Shown in pieces: positions 9,873-19,024 of a stretch of 64,000 nucleotides of DNA. The notes under the pieces are model-generated. The model saw only the letters and a program-made list of their open reading frames with translations. It made no database searches and had not been told where the DNA came from. Location: assembly GCF_000515415.1 (NCBI RefSeq), contig NZ_KI911783.1, positions 7,551,831 through 7,615,830 of the forward strand, read 5' to 3'. Made by a program: the position numbers and the translations under genes. The DNA comes from Bradyrhizobium sp. WSM1417. Its GTDB lineage: Bacteria; Pseudomonadota; Alphaproteobacteria; Rhizobiales; Xanthobacteraceae. Every line of letters starts with the position of its first letter. Position 1 is the first letter of the stretch.

Positions 9873-10705
9873 AACGGTGACGTCGACACCCGCCGAGACG
9901 AGGTGTACGGCGGTGACGTGTCGGAAGCTGTGCGGCGTCACATGCGTAGTCCGCAACGTTGGCGTGGTTTCGGCCGCCGCCTTCACATGGGCCGCAAGCT
10001 TGAACCGAACGTCGGATGGGCTGAGCGGCTCGCCATAGCGGTTGACGAACAACCGCTGGTCCAATGCACGCGGCTGTCGCTCCAGCAGCGTTTTCAGCAA
10101 CAGCACGGTTTCCGGCCAGAGTGGGCAGATGCGTTCCTTGCGGCCCTTGCCGGTAAGACGAACGCAACTTGGGCTATCGAACCGGATCGCCCCGGGACAC
10201 AGATCGAGAGCCTCCTGTATCCGTGCCCCGCTGTTGTAGAGGAACGAGAGCAGTGCGTGATCGCGTATGCTTTCGAGTGTGGAGCGGTTTGGCTGGGCAA
10301 GGATCGCTGCTACCACCGCCGGGGCCAGATAACAGGGGTCTGACACCGGAGCCGCTTAACCGGGATGTGAAGGATTTCCACGCACTGAGCGATCGATGCG
10401 GGGTTCTTGGTTGCGACGAAGTTGAAGAAGTTGCGGATCGCGGCAAGCCTGCAGTTGCGCGTGCCGATCGTACCGCCACGGTCGTGCTCGGCGTGACGGA
10501 GGAAGGCCGCCACCCCGTCGGCAGTCAGATCGGCCAGTGTGATCACCGCCACCTCCTTTTCCGCGCGTTGTGTGGCGAACCGCAGGAACAGCCGCCAGGT
10601 GCCACGCTAAGACCGGACCGTGTGGATCGATGCATTACGTTGCTCGACGAGCCATTCGTAGAAGAACGCACGCATCAAATCCGGGAACGCGTTCGCCTTG
10701 TTCAT
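9873..10705 (-). pseudogene. Tyrosine recombinase/integrase, broken
   Basis: The gene starts at ATG 10705 with GGAGGTG nearby (NKANAFPDLMRAFFYEWL). An in-frame TAG near 10612 interrupts HTVRS-RGTW. The core-binding part continues (DLTADGVAAFLRHAEHD), a frameshift near 10330 follows, and the catalytic part then shows the first Arg (GARIQEALDL) and the HxxR box (HSFRHVTAVHL). Homology stops before the usual LGH and catalytic Tyr segment, so the C-terminus is lost. Such recombinases mobilise or integrate accessory elements. It sits tail to tail with the defence pair and may have moved it. Confidence 0.7.
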
Positions 10706-10757
10706 CGCCGCACCTCCTATCCCAGATCGAGGAGGAGCGCGGGTTGGCGCTTGCATC

Positions 10758-10795
10758 AGAGGTATCAGCGTATTTTCAGAGGCATCAGCGTATTT
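10758..10795 (+). repeat. Two direct copies of an 18-bp repeat upstream of the integrase
   Basis: AGAGGYATCAGCGTATTT occurs at 10758-10775 and 10778-10795, a period of 20 bases. It lies 53 bases upstream of the integrase start codon, which is consistent with recombinase-binding or regulatory sites, but no function is proven. Confidence 0.6.
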
Positions 10796-10910
10796 GAAAT
10801 CACCGCTAGATTAAGGCTTCCAAATATATTCTTGCTTCATTCAGCGTGTTTTCCCAAGCACGTCGGGACGGGGTGCGGTTTGCCGCGCTCACCTTGTGCG
10901 TCACCCATAG

Positions 10911-12194
10911 TCAGCTCCTTTGGTTGCTAAGTTTCTCAGACATCAACCCGCCCTTGATCTCGTCGAGAAGATGCGAGTGTGGCTGGCCGATCCAGGTACA
11001 AAGGTAGTCCATGTGAACCAATCGCTCCTCCCTCTTCAGAGCTGGCGATTGTGGAAAGGCTTGCTGTCGCCTTTGCTCCGCCGGGCAATAGGGATCGCGC
11101 GCAAGCATGGTCGTGCCGCCCGTCATGTGCCGACGATACAGATATGACCTGGCCACGCATCCCCCGCCGCATTTGGCGAGCAACGAGCACCCGCTGCATC
11201 CCTCGACTATGTCCGGATTTGCGTTGCGCTGCCTGAACACGCGAAATTGCGGGCTGGAAATGATCTCCGACAGCTCATTCGTCAGCAGATCGAATTCCGA
11301 TTTGTAGTCATGTAGATAGACGCAAGGACTCACATGGACCTTGCCGTCTGGCGAGATCGAGTGGATTCTGAATGACGTTCGTCCGCAAGGACATCGCCGA
11401 GCCTCCGAGGTGTTGGTCACCGCCGCGATGGGAGGTTCGCCCAGGTCCACGGGATCGCACAACTCCATCAGCCGGGCGAAACCGGCATAGTACATGCTCG
11501 GCGGAAGCGCGATCCTCATATGCGCGGGCTCGGTCGGCTTGATCGGGTTGATCCGGACGTTGGCGTCGTGCGATTTCGCTAACTTGGCGAGTGCTTCAAT
11601 GTGCCCGATGGAGAAGTTCCAGTTCATCGCCGCCATGATGCAAGTCCGCGAGATGCCCTCGCGGCGGCAGATATCGAGCGCCTCCACAGCTTGCCGAAAG
11701 ATGCTAGCTCCCCGATTTTCATTGTGTTCGTCTTCGAACGGCGAGTCGAACGAGATGTCGCAATCGTTCAACAGACGAAATTCCCGATAGTGATCCTTGT
11801 ACAACCGCACCAACGATATGCCGCTGGTCGTGAGGCCCACCAGGATGTCCTCGTCCGCGAGCCTCCTGATGATGTAGGGCAGCAAGGTCGCCTTGGGGTT
11901 CAACCCATTGGTGAAGAGCGGTTCATTTCCGCCGAGATTGACCGTTTCAACGCCGTGCTTCTTCAATTGATCGACGATCCGATCGATCATCTCGACGGTA
12001 AGGTCGCTCCCCTTCTCCCTAGCATTCATGCTGTAGCAGTGCGTACAGCGATATGGACAATCGTTCCCCAGCGTCCAGCCGATATTCTTGATCGCAACCT
12101 CGCACTCGGGCAGGTCGCCGAACTCCTGCACCGGGCCCACGTTGAGCTTATAATGTTCGAGCCGGTCGAAGCTGATCGCGAATGGCTTTGACAT
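10911..12194 (-). CDS. Radical SAM protein with SPASM domain
   Basis: A 427-residue radical SAM enzyme. The N-terminal half carries the CX3CX2C cluster motif (CPYRCTHCYS, about residue 45) and a GGNEP SAM-binding segment. The C-terminal half is Cys-rich in SPASM style: CPCGRTSF, then SPCVYL, then CSGCSLLAKCGGGC and a final YCP, enough ligands for auxiliary iron-sulphur clusters. SPASM enzymes commonly modify peptides (thioether, Tyr-derived quinone, epimer). The start at 12194 is chosen because AGAAGG lies seven bases upstream; an ATG at 12209 overlaps the previous stop. It is the last gene of an apparent three-gene minus-strand run (S10 peptidase, B12 radical SAM, this gene). No precursor peptide was found beside it, so the substrate is unknown. 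Confidence 0.85.
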   Translation of the reverse strand: MSKPFAISFDRLEHYKLNVGPVQEFGDLPECEVAIKNIGWTLGNDCPYRCTHCYSMNAREKGSDLTVEMIDRIVDQLKKHGVETVNLGGNEPLFTNGLNPKATLLPYIIRRLADEDILVGLTTSGISLVRLYKDHYREFRLLNDCDISFDSPFEDEHNENRGASIFRQAVEALDICRREGISRTCIMAAMNWNFSIGHIEALAKLAKSHDANVRINPIKPTEPAHMRIALPPSMYYAGFARLMELCDPVDLGEPPIAAVTNTSEARRCPCGRTSFRIHSISPDGKVHVSPCVYLHDYKSEFDLLTNELSEIISSPQFRVFRQRNANPDIVEGCSGCSLLAKCGGGCVARSYLYRRHMTGGTTMLARDPYCPAEQRRQQAFPQSPALKREERLVHMDYLCTWIGQPHSHLLDEIKGGLMSEKLSNQRS

Positions 12195-12205
12195 TTTGAG
12201 CCTTC

Positions 12206-13792
12206 TCATCCGAAGAAAGGATTGGCGTCGGCGTCATACACCAGCCCGGCCGACGCGTAGGCGTGGTCAACCCGTGTCGCCAGCGTCTGGTATTTGATCT
12301 TGTTCCCTGCGACCTGAGCGTCAACAAGGCCATCGACGTCATGCTCACCCGACTCAACGGCGTCCAGGAGGAGTTCCATGAAGGCGAGGTCGTGCCGCCG
12401 CAGTTCGGTCGCAAGCGCGTGGAATTCGACCAGTTCCTCGTCCTCGAGTGCCTTTGGCGCGCTGATGGCGTCGATCGCTTTGTCGTAAAGGCGAAGATGG
12501 CTCTTGTGCCAGCGCTTTAGGCCCGTATAGGCCTGAACCACGTCTTCGTCGGCCAGACGATAGTTTCGGTTGCCAGTCCCATCGTCGTTGGCGTCGATCA
12601 GATTTCGTTTTCGCAGCAGCCTCGCGAACGGCGTTCCTTCGGCCGCATACATCTCGGAGAAAATTCCCTTGCTGATCGTCCAAACGTAGTCCGACATGCG
12701 ACGGTGATTTTCCCGCAACTCTTCCATCGTCGTGCCGTGATCAAAGAGAATGTGCCCGGCTTGCACGTAGATGGCGTGTTTCTTGAAGACATCAAGGGCT
12801 TGCAGGTTTTGATCAACGCTTGCACTCTTCGCCATCCTCTTCAATGCGGATTCCGAATAATTCTCAATACCGCACGAAAACGCGAAGAAGCCGGCTCGCT
12901 TGAGCGGCCTAATTGCCTCGTCGGTCACGCGATCCGCTCTGATCGAACCTCGCAGGCGCACGCGCAGGCCTCGCGATTGAATATCGTCGGCAAGTTCACG
13001 GCACCACAGCTCGTCTCGAGGCGGCTCAATAAGGCTGTCGTCGATGACTTTGAAACACGTCGCCCCGAGGCGGCTAACCTGCTCCAGCTCGTCGACGAAG
13101 TTTTCGATCGAACGCTGCCTCCAATGCGAACCATCCGATACTTTCGCAAAGGCAACGATCGAGCAGAACGTGCAGTGGGCTGCGCAGCCGCGTGACGAAA
13201 GCACGGGCACAGCGCTCCGCCGCTCAAGTGAGGCGCGGATCGTGTCGCGGCTAGGAAAAGGTATGGCGTCAAGGTTCGCGACCGCTGGCCTGCGCCCGCT
13301 ACGAACGATCTTGCCGTCGTGTTTGTAGCTGATACCTGAAATGTCGGAGAGGTCCAGTTTACCGAATGCGAAGTGCTCGCTCAACTCGCAGACAGTTTCT
13401 TCGGCCTCGCCGAGGACCACGACGTCGAACCCAGCGTTCAGGAACTCATCCGGGTGAAAGGTCGGCCCGTAGCCGCCGGCGATCGTCGGGGTTTGTAGAT
13501 CACGCTGACGAAGCAGCTGCATGACTTCGATTGCCCGAGCCATATTGGATCGGTAGCAGGAAAATCCGATCCACAGCGGAACCGGCAGCAGGGCTATCGA
13601 ATCTACGATCTCGTCACTCGTCAGACCGCCCAGCCAACCGTCGATGATTTGGACATTCGCCCCCTTGCTTCTGAGAATACTCGCCAGGTAACCGAGCCCC
13701 AAATTTTCCTCGGCGGTACGGTGCGTGATCGGCGCTGGCGTAGCCAGAACTATCGGCGGAATACCGCGTAAGGGTAAGACTGCCTCGCGCAA
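12206..13792 (-). CDS. Cobalamin-binding radical SAM protein (BchE-like)
   Basis: A 528-residue class B radical SAM enzyme. Residues about 15-150 form a B12-binding Rossmann-type domain (TAEENLGLGYLASILRSKG start; IAGGYGPTFHPDEFL and VVLGEAEETV). The radical SAM barrel follows with CAAHCTFCS (about residue 210). The C-terminal 150 residues are helical. Members use methylcobalamin or B12 for methylation or ring chemistry on unreactive carbons. Its stop overlaps a possible ATG of the downstream SPASM gene, and the S10 peptidase gene ends 45 bases upstream, so the three are probably co-transcribed. Substrate unknown. Confidence 0.85.
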   Translation of the reverse strand: MREAVLPLRGIPPIVLATPAPITHRTAEENLGLGYLASILRSKGANVQIIDGWLGGLTSDEIVDSIALLPVPLWIGFSCYRSNMARAIEVMQLLRQRDLQTPTIAGGYGPTFHPDEFLNAGFDVVVLGEAEETVCELSEHFAFGKLDLSDISGISYKHDGKIVRSGRRPAVANLDAIPFPSRDTIRASLERRSAVPVLSSRGCAAHCTFCSIVAFAKVSDGSHWRQRSIENFVDELEQVSRLGATCFKVIDDSLIEPPRDELWCRELADDIQSRGLRVRLRGSIRADRVTDEAIRPLKRAGFFAFSCGIENYSESALKRMAKSASVDQNLQALDVFKKHAIYVQAGHILFDHGTTMEELRENHRRMSDYVWTISKGIFSEMYAAEGTPFARLLRKRNLIDANDDGTGNRNYRLADEDVVQAYTGLKRWHKSHLRLYDKAIDAISAPKALEDEELVEFHALATELRRHDLAFMELLLDAVESGEHDVDGLVDAQVAGNKIKYQTLATRVDHAYASAGLVYDADANPFFG

Positions 13793-13836
13793 CGCGAACC
13801 TCTCGGTATTGCTTGTGAGCTAGTTCGCGGTGCGGG

Positions 13837-15381
13837 TTACTTCATAATCGCTTCGGCCTCTGCACGAAACGCGTGGCGCGAGCCATCTCGTGAATAGAAC
13901 ATGTGGCCGCCTGGATAGACTACGAGTTTGACGCGCGGTGCTGAGGCAAATGGCGGCAATTGGTCGAGCACGATCTGTGATCCGAAATAAGGGGTGACGA
14001 GGTCAAACAGGCCGTGCCCGACTAGCAATTTCATCTTCGGGTCCGCTGCGAGAATCTGGCGCAGCTCCGACAGCGACTCCGGAGGCCCGCGGCCGTAATC
14101 CCAAGCCTGCCCGACCGCGTCGTTGACTAGCTCATAGGAGCCGTCCGGCCGCCAGTTTAGCTTGCGCGTAAGGAGATCGACAGTGGCGCTGGTCAGAGGT
14201 GCGAGCAGCGTGTCGCTCGACGGATCGTCGGAATGATGGAAATCCGAGTCCGGATACGGATCGAGGCCACGCACTGAAGCGTCATAATTGCCGATTAACT
14301 TGCCGTTCTTACGATCGAACTCACGGCCAAACGCGGCGGGGTCGAAGCGGCCCGCGAGCCTGCGACTCACCGCCTGATCGATGCCGGTCAGCGCCGCGAC
14401 CTTGTCGGCCAGACGCGTGGTCGCTTCCTTGTCCGCCTGACCTTTGATGAGGTCGGTCAGAAACTCTCCGCGTGCATAAGCTTCCACGTCGGCGAGATCG
14501 GCTCGCTTTACCGGGCCCTCGGCTTCACGCAGCGTCGCGACATAGCTCGGCAGTGTTGCGATGTATTGCAGCAGGCCAGTGCGGGCGTAGTCGAAGATTG
14601 GCGAGACCATTATCAGGCCCTTGACGCCTATGCCCTGCTGCATCTGCAACTGGTGCACAACCTTTGGCCCACGAATGCCCCCATAGCTTTCACCCACGAT
14701 GTATTTCGGCGACAACAGCCGGTCATGCTTTTCGAGCCAGCGACGGACCACCAGCGCGAGGGCGTTGACGTCGCCGTTAACGGAAAAGAGCCGCTTGCGC
14801 ACATCATTGCCGGTCCCCACGAAACGGCTATAGCCTGTGCCCACGGGGTCGATAAACACCAAATCGGTGAAATCGAGCCAAGTCTCCGCGTTTGGCCTCA
14901 CCTCCGGAAAAGTGGATGGCGTGACCTCGTCTGCATTGATCGGCAGCCGCCACGGTCCGGCATTGCCGAACTGCAGCCAAGCCGATGATGAGCCCGGTCC
15001 TCCGTTGAAGAAGAACGTTACCGGGCGCGTGCCGCGATCGGTGCCGTCAAGCTGATAGGAGGTATAGACGATGTCGGCGTCCGGCTCGCCCTTCTTGTCG
15101 AACAGGCGGATGGAGCCGGCCGTCGCGGTGAAAGAGAGCGTCCGCCCAGGGAGATCAAGCGTTTGCCTGGTGCTGGAGTCCGGCGGCAGGCGATGCTGCT
15201 CGGCCGCCGACGGCGTACTCGGCGCTTGGCCGGCGCGTTCGCCGGGGCCGGCGTTCTGGCCGGCTGGCGTTGTGGCATTGGCGGGCGGCGGCGGCGGATT
15301 GTCTGCCCGCACGCTCCCCATGATCCCGCAGGCAAAAAGGATCAACGCAAGAGAGGTGCTGCGCAGTGCGGTCGACGACAT
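13837..15381 (-). CDS. Secreted serine carboxypeptidase (peptidase S10)
   Basis: Exported S10 carboxypeptidase of about 514 residues. ATG 15381 has AGGAGA six bases upstream and gives a clear signal peptide (SSTALRSTSLALILFACG) followed by a low-complexity Pro/Ala/Gly linker. Catalytic features: oxyanion segment FFFNGGPGSSSAW, nucleophile GESYGG, Asp in LLVGHGLFDLVTP, and His in YPGGHMFY. The domain is full length. It would act in the periplasm or outside the cell, trimming peptide C-termini. It heads the run into two radical SAM genes, so a role in processing a modified peptide is possible but inferred only from position. Confidence 0.88.
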   Translation of the reverse strand: MSSTALRSTSLALILFACGIMGSVRADNPPPPPANATTPAGQNAGPGERAGQAPSTPSAAEQHRLPPDSSTRQTLDLPGRTLSFTATAGSIRLFDKKGEPDADIVYTSYQLDGTDRGTRPVTFFFNGGPGSSSAWLQFGNAGPWRLPINADEVTPSTFPEVRPNAETWLDFTDLVFIDPVGTGYSRFVGTGNDVRKRLFSVNGDVNALALVVRRWLEKHDRLLSPKYIVGESYGGIRGPKVVHQLQMQQGIGVKGLIMVSPIFDYARTGLLQYIATLPSYVATLREAEGPVKRADLADVEAYARGEFLTDLIKGQADKEATTRLADKVAALTGIDQAVSRRLAGRFDPAAFGREFDRKNGKLIGNYDASVRGLDPYPDSDFHHSDDPSSDTLLAPLTSATVDLLTRKLNWRPDGSYELVNDAVGQAWDYGRGPPESLSELRQILAADPKMKLLVGHGLFDLVTPYFGSQIVLDQLPPFASAPRVKLVVYPGGHMFYSRDGSRHAFRAEAEAIMK

Positions 15382-15687
15382 AGAGGTTCTCCTGTGCAGG
15401 GCTTGCACTGTTGGTGCGCAAGGCGTGTCTGTCAAAACGACCTAGTCACTAGCTCATGCGTGGAAACAACAAACCTACTAGAGTCAGTAGTTGTCACCGT
15501 CGGCGGGTGCAGATTATATGCCCCCACCATCGCCAATCGCCCCCGATTGGCGGCTTGACCGCTGATCAGCTCAACGCGCTCGGCCTGCGAAGTTCGAAGA
15601 CCCGTGGAAGCTCCCGTCGTACACGTTTATCCTCCGCCACACCAAAGGGCGGCGACCAGAGCGAAAATCGCGGCGCCCGCAAAACCC
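15382..15687. other. Intergenic, nothing firm
   Basis: Holds the upstream region of the S10 peptidase gene. A short plus-strand trace from about 15555 to 15690 could be a gene remnant, but no family is recognised. Confidence 0.4.
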
Positions 15688-15870
15688 TTAGTGACTGCTG
15701 ACGTAGGCTTGCTCTGATTGTAGGTGATTCAACAGATCGGCCAGGTCGTCGGCGTCTTCCAGGGGAAGGCCATTTTGGGCGACGTCATTGATTAGCGCAG
15801 CAAAACCAGTGCGGATGTCGTAGGCCGTCCAGCCATTCGTCTCGGATCGAATATCGTATCGTACAGTCAT
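15688..15870 (-). CDS. Small acidic hypothetical protein (60 aa)
   Basis: A 60-residue acidic protein (GLPLEDADDLADLLNHL in the second half) of a kind frequent in rhizobial accessory DNA. Its ATG overlaps the stop of the upstream 79-codon frame (ATGA), indicating coupling. Function unknown. Confidence 0.5.
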   Translation of the reverse strand: MTVRYDIRSETNGWTAYDIRTGFAALINDVAQNGLPLEDADDLADLLNHLQSEQAYVSSH

Positions 15871-16106
15871 TCCTCATCATGAGACGCGACATGGTTGTTT
15901 TCAAAATCCATGTTTGAGGGTTCAATCGAGTCGAGCGGAACTGTTCGAGCCGGATCAAGAATCTGACAGGCCGTTTCGATCGCTTCCAGATGGCGGTGGT
16001 CTTGTCGGGGAAGGGACTTGACGTTTGCCGTGGTTGGGAGTGCATCGCCGTGGTAGAGCCGCCCCCAGAGAGGGCTCTTCCAGCCGGCGAGGTCTCCTCG
16101 TGACAA
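15867..16106 (-). CDS. Small hypothetical protein coupled to the 60-aa gene
   Basis: A 79-codon frame ending GAG GAA TGA, whose stop overlaps the ATG of the next gene. The last 40 residues (EAIETACQILDPARTVPLDS) look protein-like; the N-terminal part is less convincing, so it may be the end of a larger decayed gene. No family recognised. Confidence 0.35.
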   Translation of the reverse strand: MSRGDLAGWKSPLWGRLYHGDALPTTANVKSLPRQDHRHLEAIETACQILDPARTVPLDSIEPSNMDFENNHVASHDEE

Positions 16107-16281
16107 ACGAATAGTTTATTCCTGATTGGTACCTCGCATGTCGGGAAGTCGACCTGTGCGCATCGCATCGGCCTGGCCACCGGCTTGCCAGTGATTTCGA
16201 CCGACATGTTAGGGCGTCATCCAGGGCGACCTTGGACCGGCGTGCCTGACGCCGTAGTAGAATTCTATCGTCGTCTATCGA

Positions 16282-16697
16282 ATGACACGATCCATTGGTT
16301 CCCCGCGGGTGCATCATGAGAATATGCGGCCAATCATTCGGGAGAAGATCAGAGCGCAACGCCAAATGGGAGATGGTTTTCTATTTGAAAGTGCTGCGCT
16401 TCGCCCTGAATACCTAGCTGACTGGGAGATCGGCGATGCTCTGGTTGTGTGTTCCACGTTGAAGATCCCGTCCTGCGCGAGCGTATCGTGCATGGGAGCC
16501 GGTATTCGGAGCAAGGCGAACAAGTGAAAGCCGCAATAGAGAAGTTCGTGGAACGCTCGCTGCGCGAAAACACAGCCTTGGCTGAAGCTGCCAAGGCGCA
16601 CGGCGTACCGCGAATTGACGTCACTAAACCCGAAAACGCCGATCCTTCAACTAAGGAGTTGGTGTCGCGTCTTGTCGGCTCGTCGGACCCATCTTGA
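16282..16697 (+). pseudogene. Remnant of a P-loop kinase-like protein
   Basis: A frame from about 16318 (RPIIREKIRAQRQMGDGFLF, then EYLADWEIGDALVV) changes to another frame near 16445 (HVEDPVLRERIVHGSRYSEQ) and runs to a TGA at 16695-16697. The style resembles the C-terminal half of small nucleotide or phosphoglycerate kinase-like enzymes. No P-loop is present, so the N-terminus is lost. Confidence 0.4.
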
Positions 16698-16736
16698 GGT
16701 ACGAGTCAACTGATGCCATTAGCCGGAGAAAACTGC

Positions 16737-16814
16737 ATGCGCATGTACCACCAGGTGGACGCTTTCGCAGAGGGACTTTTCGCCGGCAATCCCGCAGCCG
16801 TTCTCGTTCCTTGA
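16737..16814 (+). pseudogene. PhzF-family N-terminal remnant
   Basis: ATG 16737 opens YHQVDAFAEGLFAGNPAAV, the typical start of PhzF-like isomerases, with CGGAGAA upstream, but a TGA follows at 16812. Short traces continue to about 16960. Only the first 25 codons are recognisable. Confidence 0.6.
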
Positions 16815-17134
16815 CGGATGGCGAAGCTCCAATTGGTCGTCCGACAAGCACCATTTCAGCCTGCTCTTCCGATGAGAGTTCCATGCTACCGCATATCTGC
16901 TCTGCTCATTGCATGTCGGCTGTGGCGAGGCGTTGCCTTATTGGTATCGAAGCCCGTCTCTAGGGGCAGGACGGCATGGAACAGGAATTACGAGCGACGG
17001 TTGAGCGGGCGATTGTCGCGGCGGTTCGCGTTCACGAACCGCCTCGCTGCTCATCAATCATAGACGCGTCGTCGACACGCGGCGCATGCGGGAGTTGGCG
17101 CAGCCCTTGGCGGGTGATCTTCCTCCCTTCGCCT
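16815..17134. other. Degenerate sequence after the PhzF remnant
   Basis: No intact gene. Some of the plus-strand sequence to about 16960 may be eroded PhzF coding sequence. The rest shows nothing I can support. Confidence 0.35.
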
Positions 17135-18811
17135 TCATGCAGGCCCCGCAGCCATCGCTCCGGCCCCACCCAAGAGCTTCACGTTGAGGCGGCCGCCGGT
17201 GAACAGCATGTCGTCGAGCGCTTCCTCGATGTCAGCTGTGGTCACTGAGTTTCCGCCGTCACGAGCGATGCATGATTGCGCAATGCGTCGCATCAGCTCC
17301 TTAATGAAAGCGGCGCTGACGCCCTCAGTGCGGCGCACCGTCTCGGCTACGATCTCCGCCTCAAGCGGCAGGCCCATGCCGTAAAGCCGGATCAGCTTGT
17401 CGCGGCCAGTCGTATCAGGCAGCGGCATCTCGATCGCCTGGTCGATGCGGCCGGGGCGACCGGCCAGGGCGCCCTCGAGTTGCTCGGGGCGGTTGGTGGT
17501 GAGCACAAAGAGGATGTCAGCGTCTTCCTTCAAGCCGTCCATTTCATTTAGGAGCTTGTTCAGCGCGGCCTCCTCACATGATGTCAAGTCGTCGCGCTTG
17601 CTGGCGATCAGATCGACATCCTCGATCACCACCATGGTAGGCTGCAGCAGGCGCGCGAGCGCCATATAGGCGCTCAGCTCACCGACCTCTTCGGCGGTGA
17701 TGATTAGCGTGGTGTGTCCCGGTAAGTTGGTGGCGAGATAGCGGATGGTGTGGGTCTTACCGGTGCCGGGCGGGCCATAGAGCAGGATGCCCTTGCGGGT
17801 CGACTGGCCGAATCGGCGGAGTGCGCCACGCGTGGCGACAAAACTCAACACGTTGCGATCGAGCAATTTGATAGCCTGTTCCCGCAGGACCACGTCCTCG
17901 CGCCTCACTGGTGCCAATCGATGCACCATGATGCCTCTTGAGCGGCCGCTGTAATCCGCACCTTTCTCGAATGAGAGAATCTTGCCGCGATAAGAACGTG
18001 CCGCGTGTACCGCCCGTTCCAGTTCGTCAAAGCTGCGCTGAACAAAGGCTTCGCCGCCAGACCCCGCAGGGGCAACGATTTCAATCCGGATCCTCGGCTC
18101 TTGCTTGAACTCGAACTCAGTAGAGAGCACGACGGCATAGAAAAATTCGCTCGCCCGGCAAAGCCACAGTCCATTGTACAGGCATTTGACCGGCGCCGTC
18201 TCGCCAGTATCAACCTGGTGATATTGCGGTGGCACCAGCGAAATCGCATTCTGTCCACGCTTTTTCATCCGAGCGAATGAAAGCGTCTCGTACCTATGTT
18301 CTGCATAGGCGCCGAAGAAGCGGACCGGATCGGCGAATAGCTTATCGACCGCGACCTGAACATCGGCCTGCATGTGGCCCGGGAATTGCCGCACAGTTGT
18401 GGCGAGTTCGCTCGGCGGTATATTGGTGAAGTGCCACTCAAGCGCTTCGTAGGCATATTCGAATTGCACGTCGGACAGGTCGGAGCCGTCCGGTTCGCCC
18501 GCGGCTTCGCCCGTGATCAGCAGGGGACATCCTTCAGCTCGGATACGCTCTTGCGCCGCCTCGAGGAGCGCCTTTGCGACTGAGGGAGGATAGCGTCCGC
18601 AGACAGCCTTGCCATGCTGCAAGACGAGTTTGGCGAGCGCAATGGCATCCCGCTCCTGTTTGTCGAATACCTCGCGCAGCAGGCGTACCACGAAACCGAG
18701 AGTCGTCTTGCCGTCATTGTGCAAAAGAAGCTGAGTGGGCGCACCGCCTGCGCAGATATTGTCCACAAAGACCCCCGGTGCGTGTTCTAGTTGTTCGGCA
18801 GTGTTCGTCAT
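17135..18811 (-). CDS. ClpS-like domain fused to an AAA ATPase
   Basis: A 558-residue protein. Residues about 27-103 match the ClpS adaptor plan: LLHNDGKTTLGFVVRLL, then an AIALAKLVLQHGKAVCG helix-turn with the conserved His and VCG, then AQERIRAEGCPL. ClpS recognises N-degron substrates for ClpAP. Residues about 310-530 are a CDC48/FtsH-type AAA module: Walker A GPPGTGKT (about 347), Walker B VVIEDVD (about 397), sensor FVLTTNRPEQL and arginine finger GRPGRIDQ. The middle part is unassigned. A fused recognition domain and unfoldase suggests a self-contained substrate-selecting motor. A sigma-54 -24/-12 match lies 56 bases upstream of the ATG and a NifA site further up, so expression during nitrogen fixation is likely. 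Confidence 0.8.
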   Translation of the reverse strand: MTNTAEQLEHAPGVFVDNICAGGAPTQLLLHNDGKTTLGFVVRLLREVFDKQERDAIALAKLVLQHGKAVCGRYPPSVAKALLEAAQERIRAEGCPLLITGEAAGEPDGSDLSDVQFEYAYEALEWHFTNIPPSELATTVRQFPGHMQADVQVAVDKLFADPVRFFGAYAEHRYETLSFARMKKRGQNAISLVPPQYHQVDTGETAPVKCLYNGLWLCRASEFFYAVVLSTEFEFKQEPRIRIEIVAPAGSGGEAFVQRSFDELERAVHAARSYRGKILSFEKGADYSGRSRGIMVHRLAPVRREDVVLREQAIKLLDRNVLSFVATRGALRRFGQSTRKGILLYGPPGTGKTHTIRYLATNLPGHTTLIITAEEVGELSAYMALARLLQPTMVVIEDVDLIASKRDDLTSCEEAALNKLLNEMDGLKEDADILFVLTTNRPEQLEGALAGRPGRIDQAIEMPLPDTTGRDKLIRLYGMGLPLEAEIVAETVRRTEGVSAAFIKELMRRIAQSCIARDGGNSVTTADIEEALDDMLFTGGRLNVKLLGGAGAMAAGPA

Positions 18812-18866
18812 GTGGTTTCCGATCTAAGCTCATCACCGGACTCTTCGGCCGGCTTAGACACGTTAT

Positions 18867-18880
18867 GCAAATTGCTTGCC
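18867..18880 (-). promoter_or_regulatory. Sigma-54 (RpoN) promoter for the ClpS-AAA gene
   Basis: On the minus strand CGGCAAGCAATTTGCAT has GG and GC separated by exactly ten bases, with the TTGCA -12 box intact. It lies 56 bases before the start codon at 18811. The -24 box begins CGGC rather than TGGC, a mild deviation. Confidence 0.65.
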
Positions 18881-18955
18881 GCCGCGTTCCTTACGCTTCA
18901 TCGGCTGAATCCATAAAGAAGACACGCAAAGCCGCCGCAATCCCTCGAAGACCTT

Positions 18956-18971
18956 TGTCAGCAACCCTACA
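18956..18971. promoter_or_regulatory. NifA upstream activator sequence
   Basis: TGTCAGCAACCCTACA is a perfect TGT-N10-ACA NifA site. It lies between two divergent sigma-54 promoters, about 75 bases from the -24 element of the ClpS-AAA gene and 54 bases from that of the IscA gene, so one site could serve both. Confidence 0.75.
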
Positions 18972-19024
18972 CGCGCCGCAAAGCCAACAGGCGCGATCTC
19001 GGACAATGTCAAGCTCGGGCGCGC

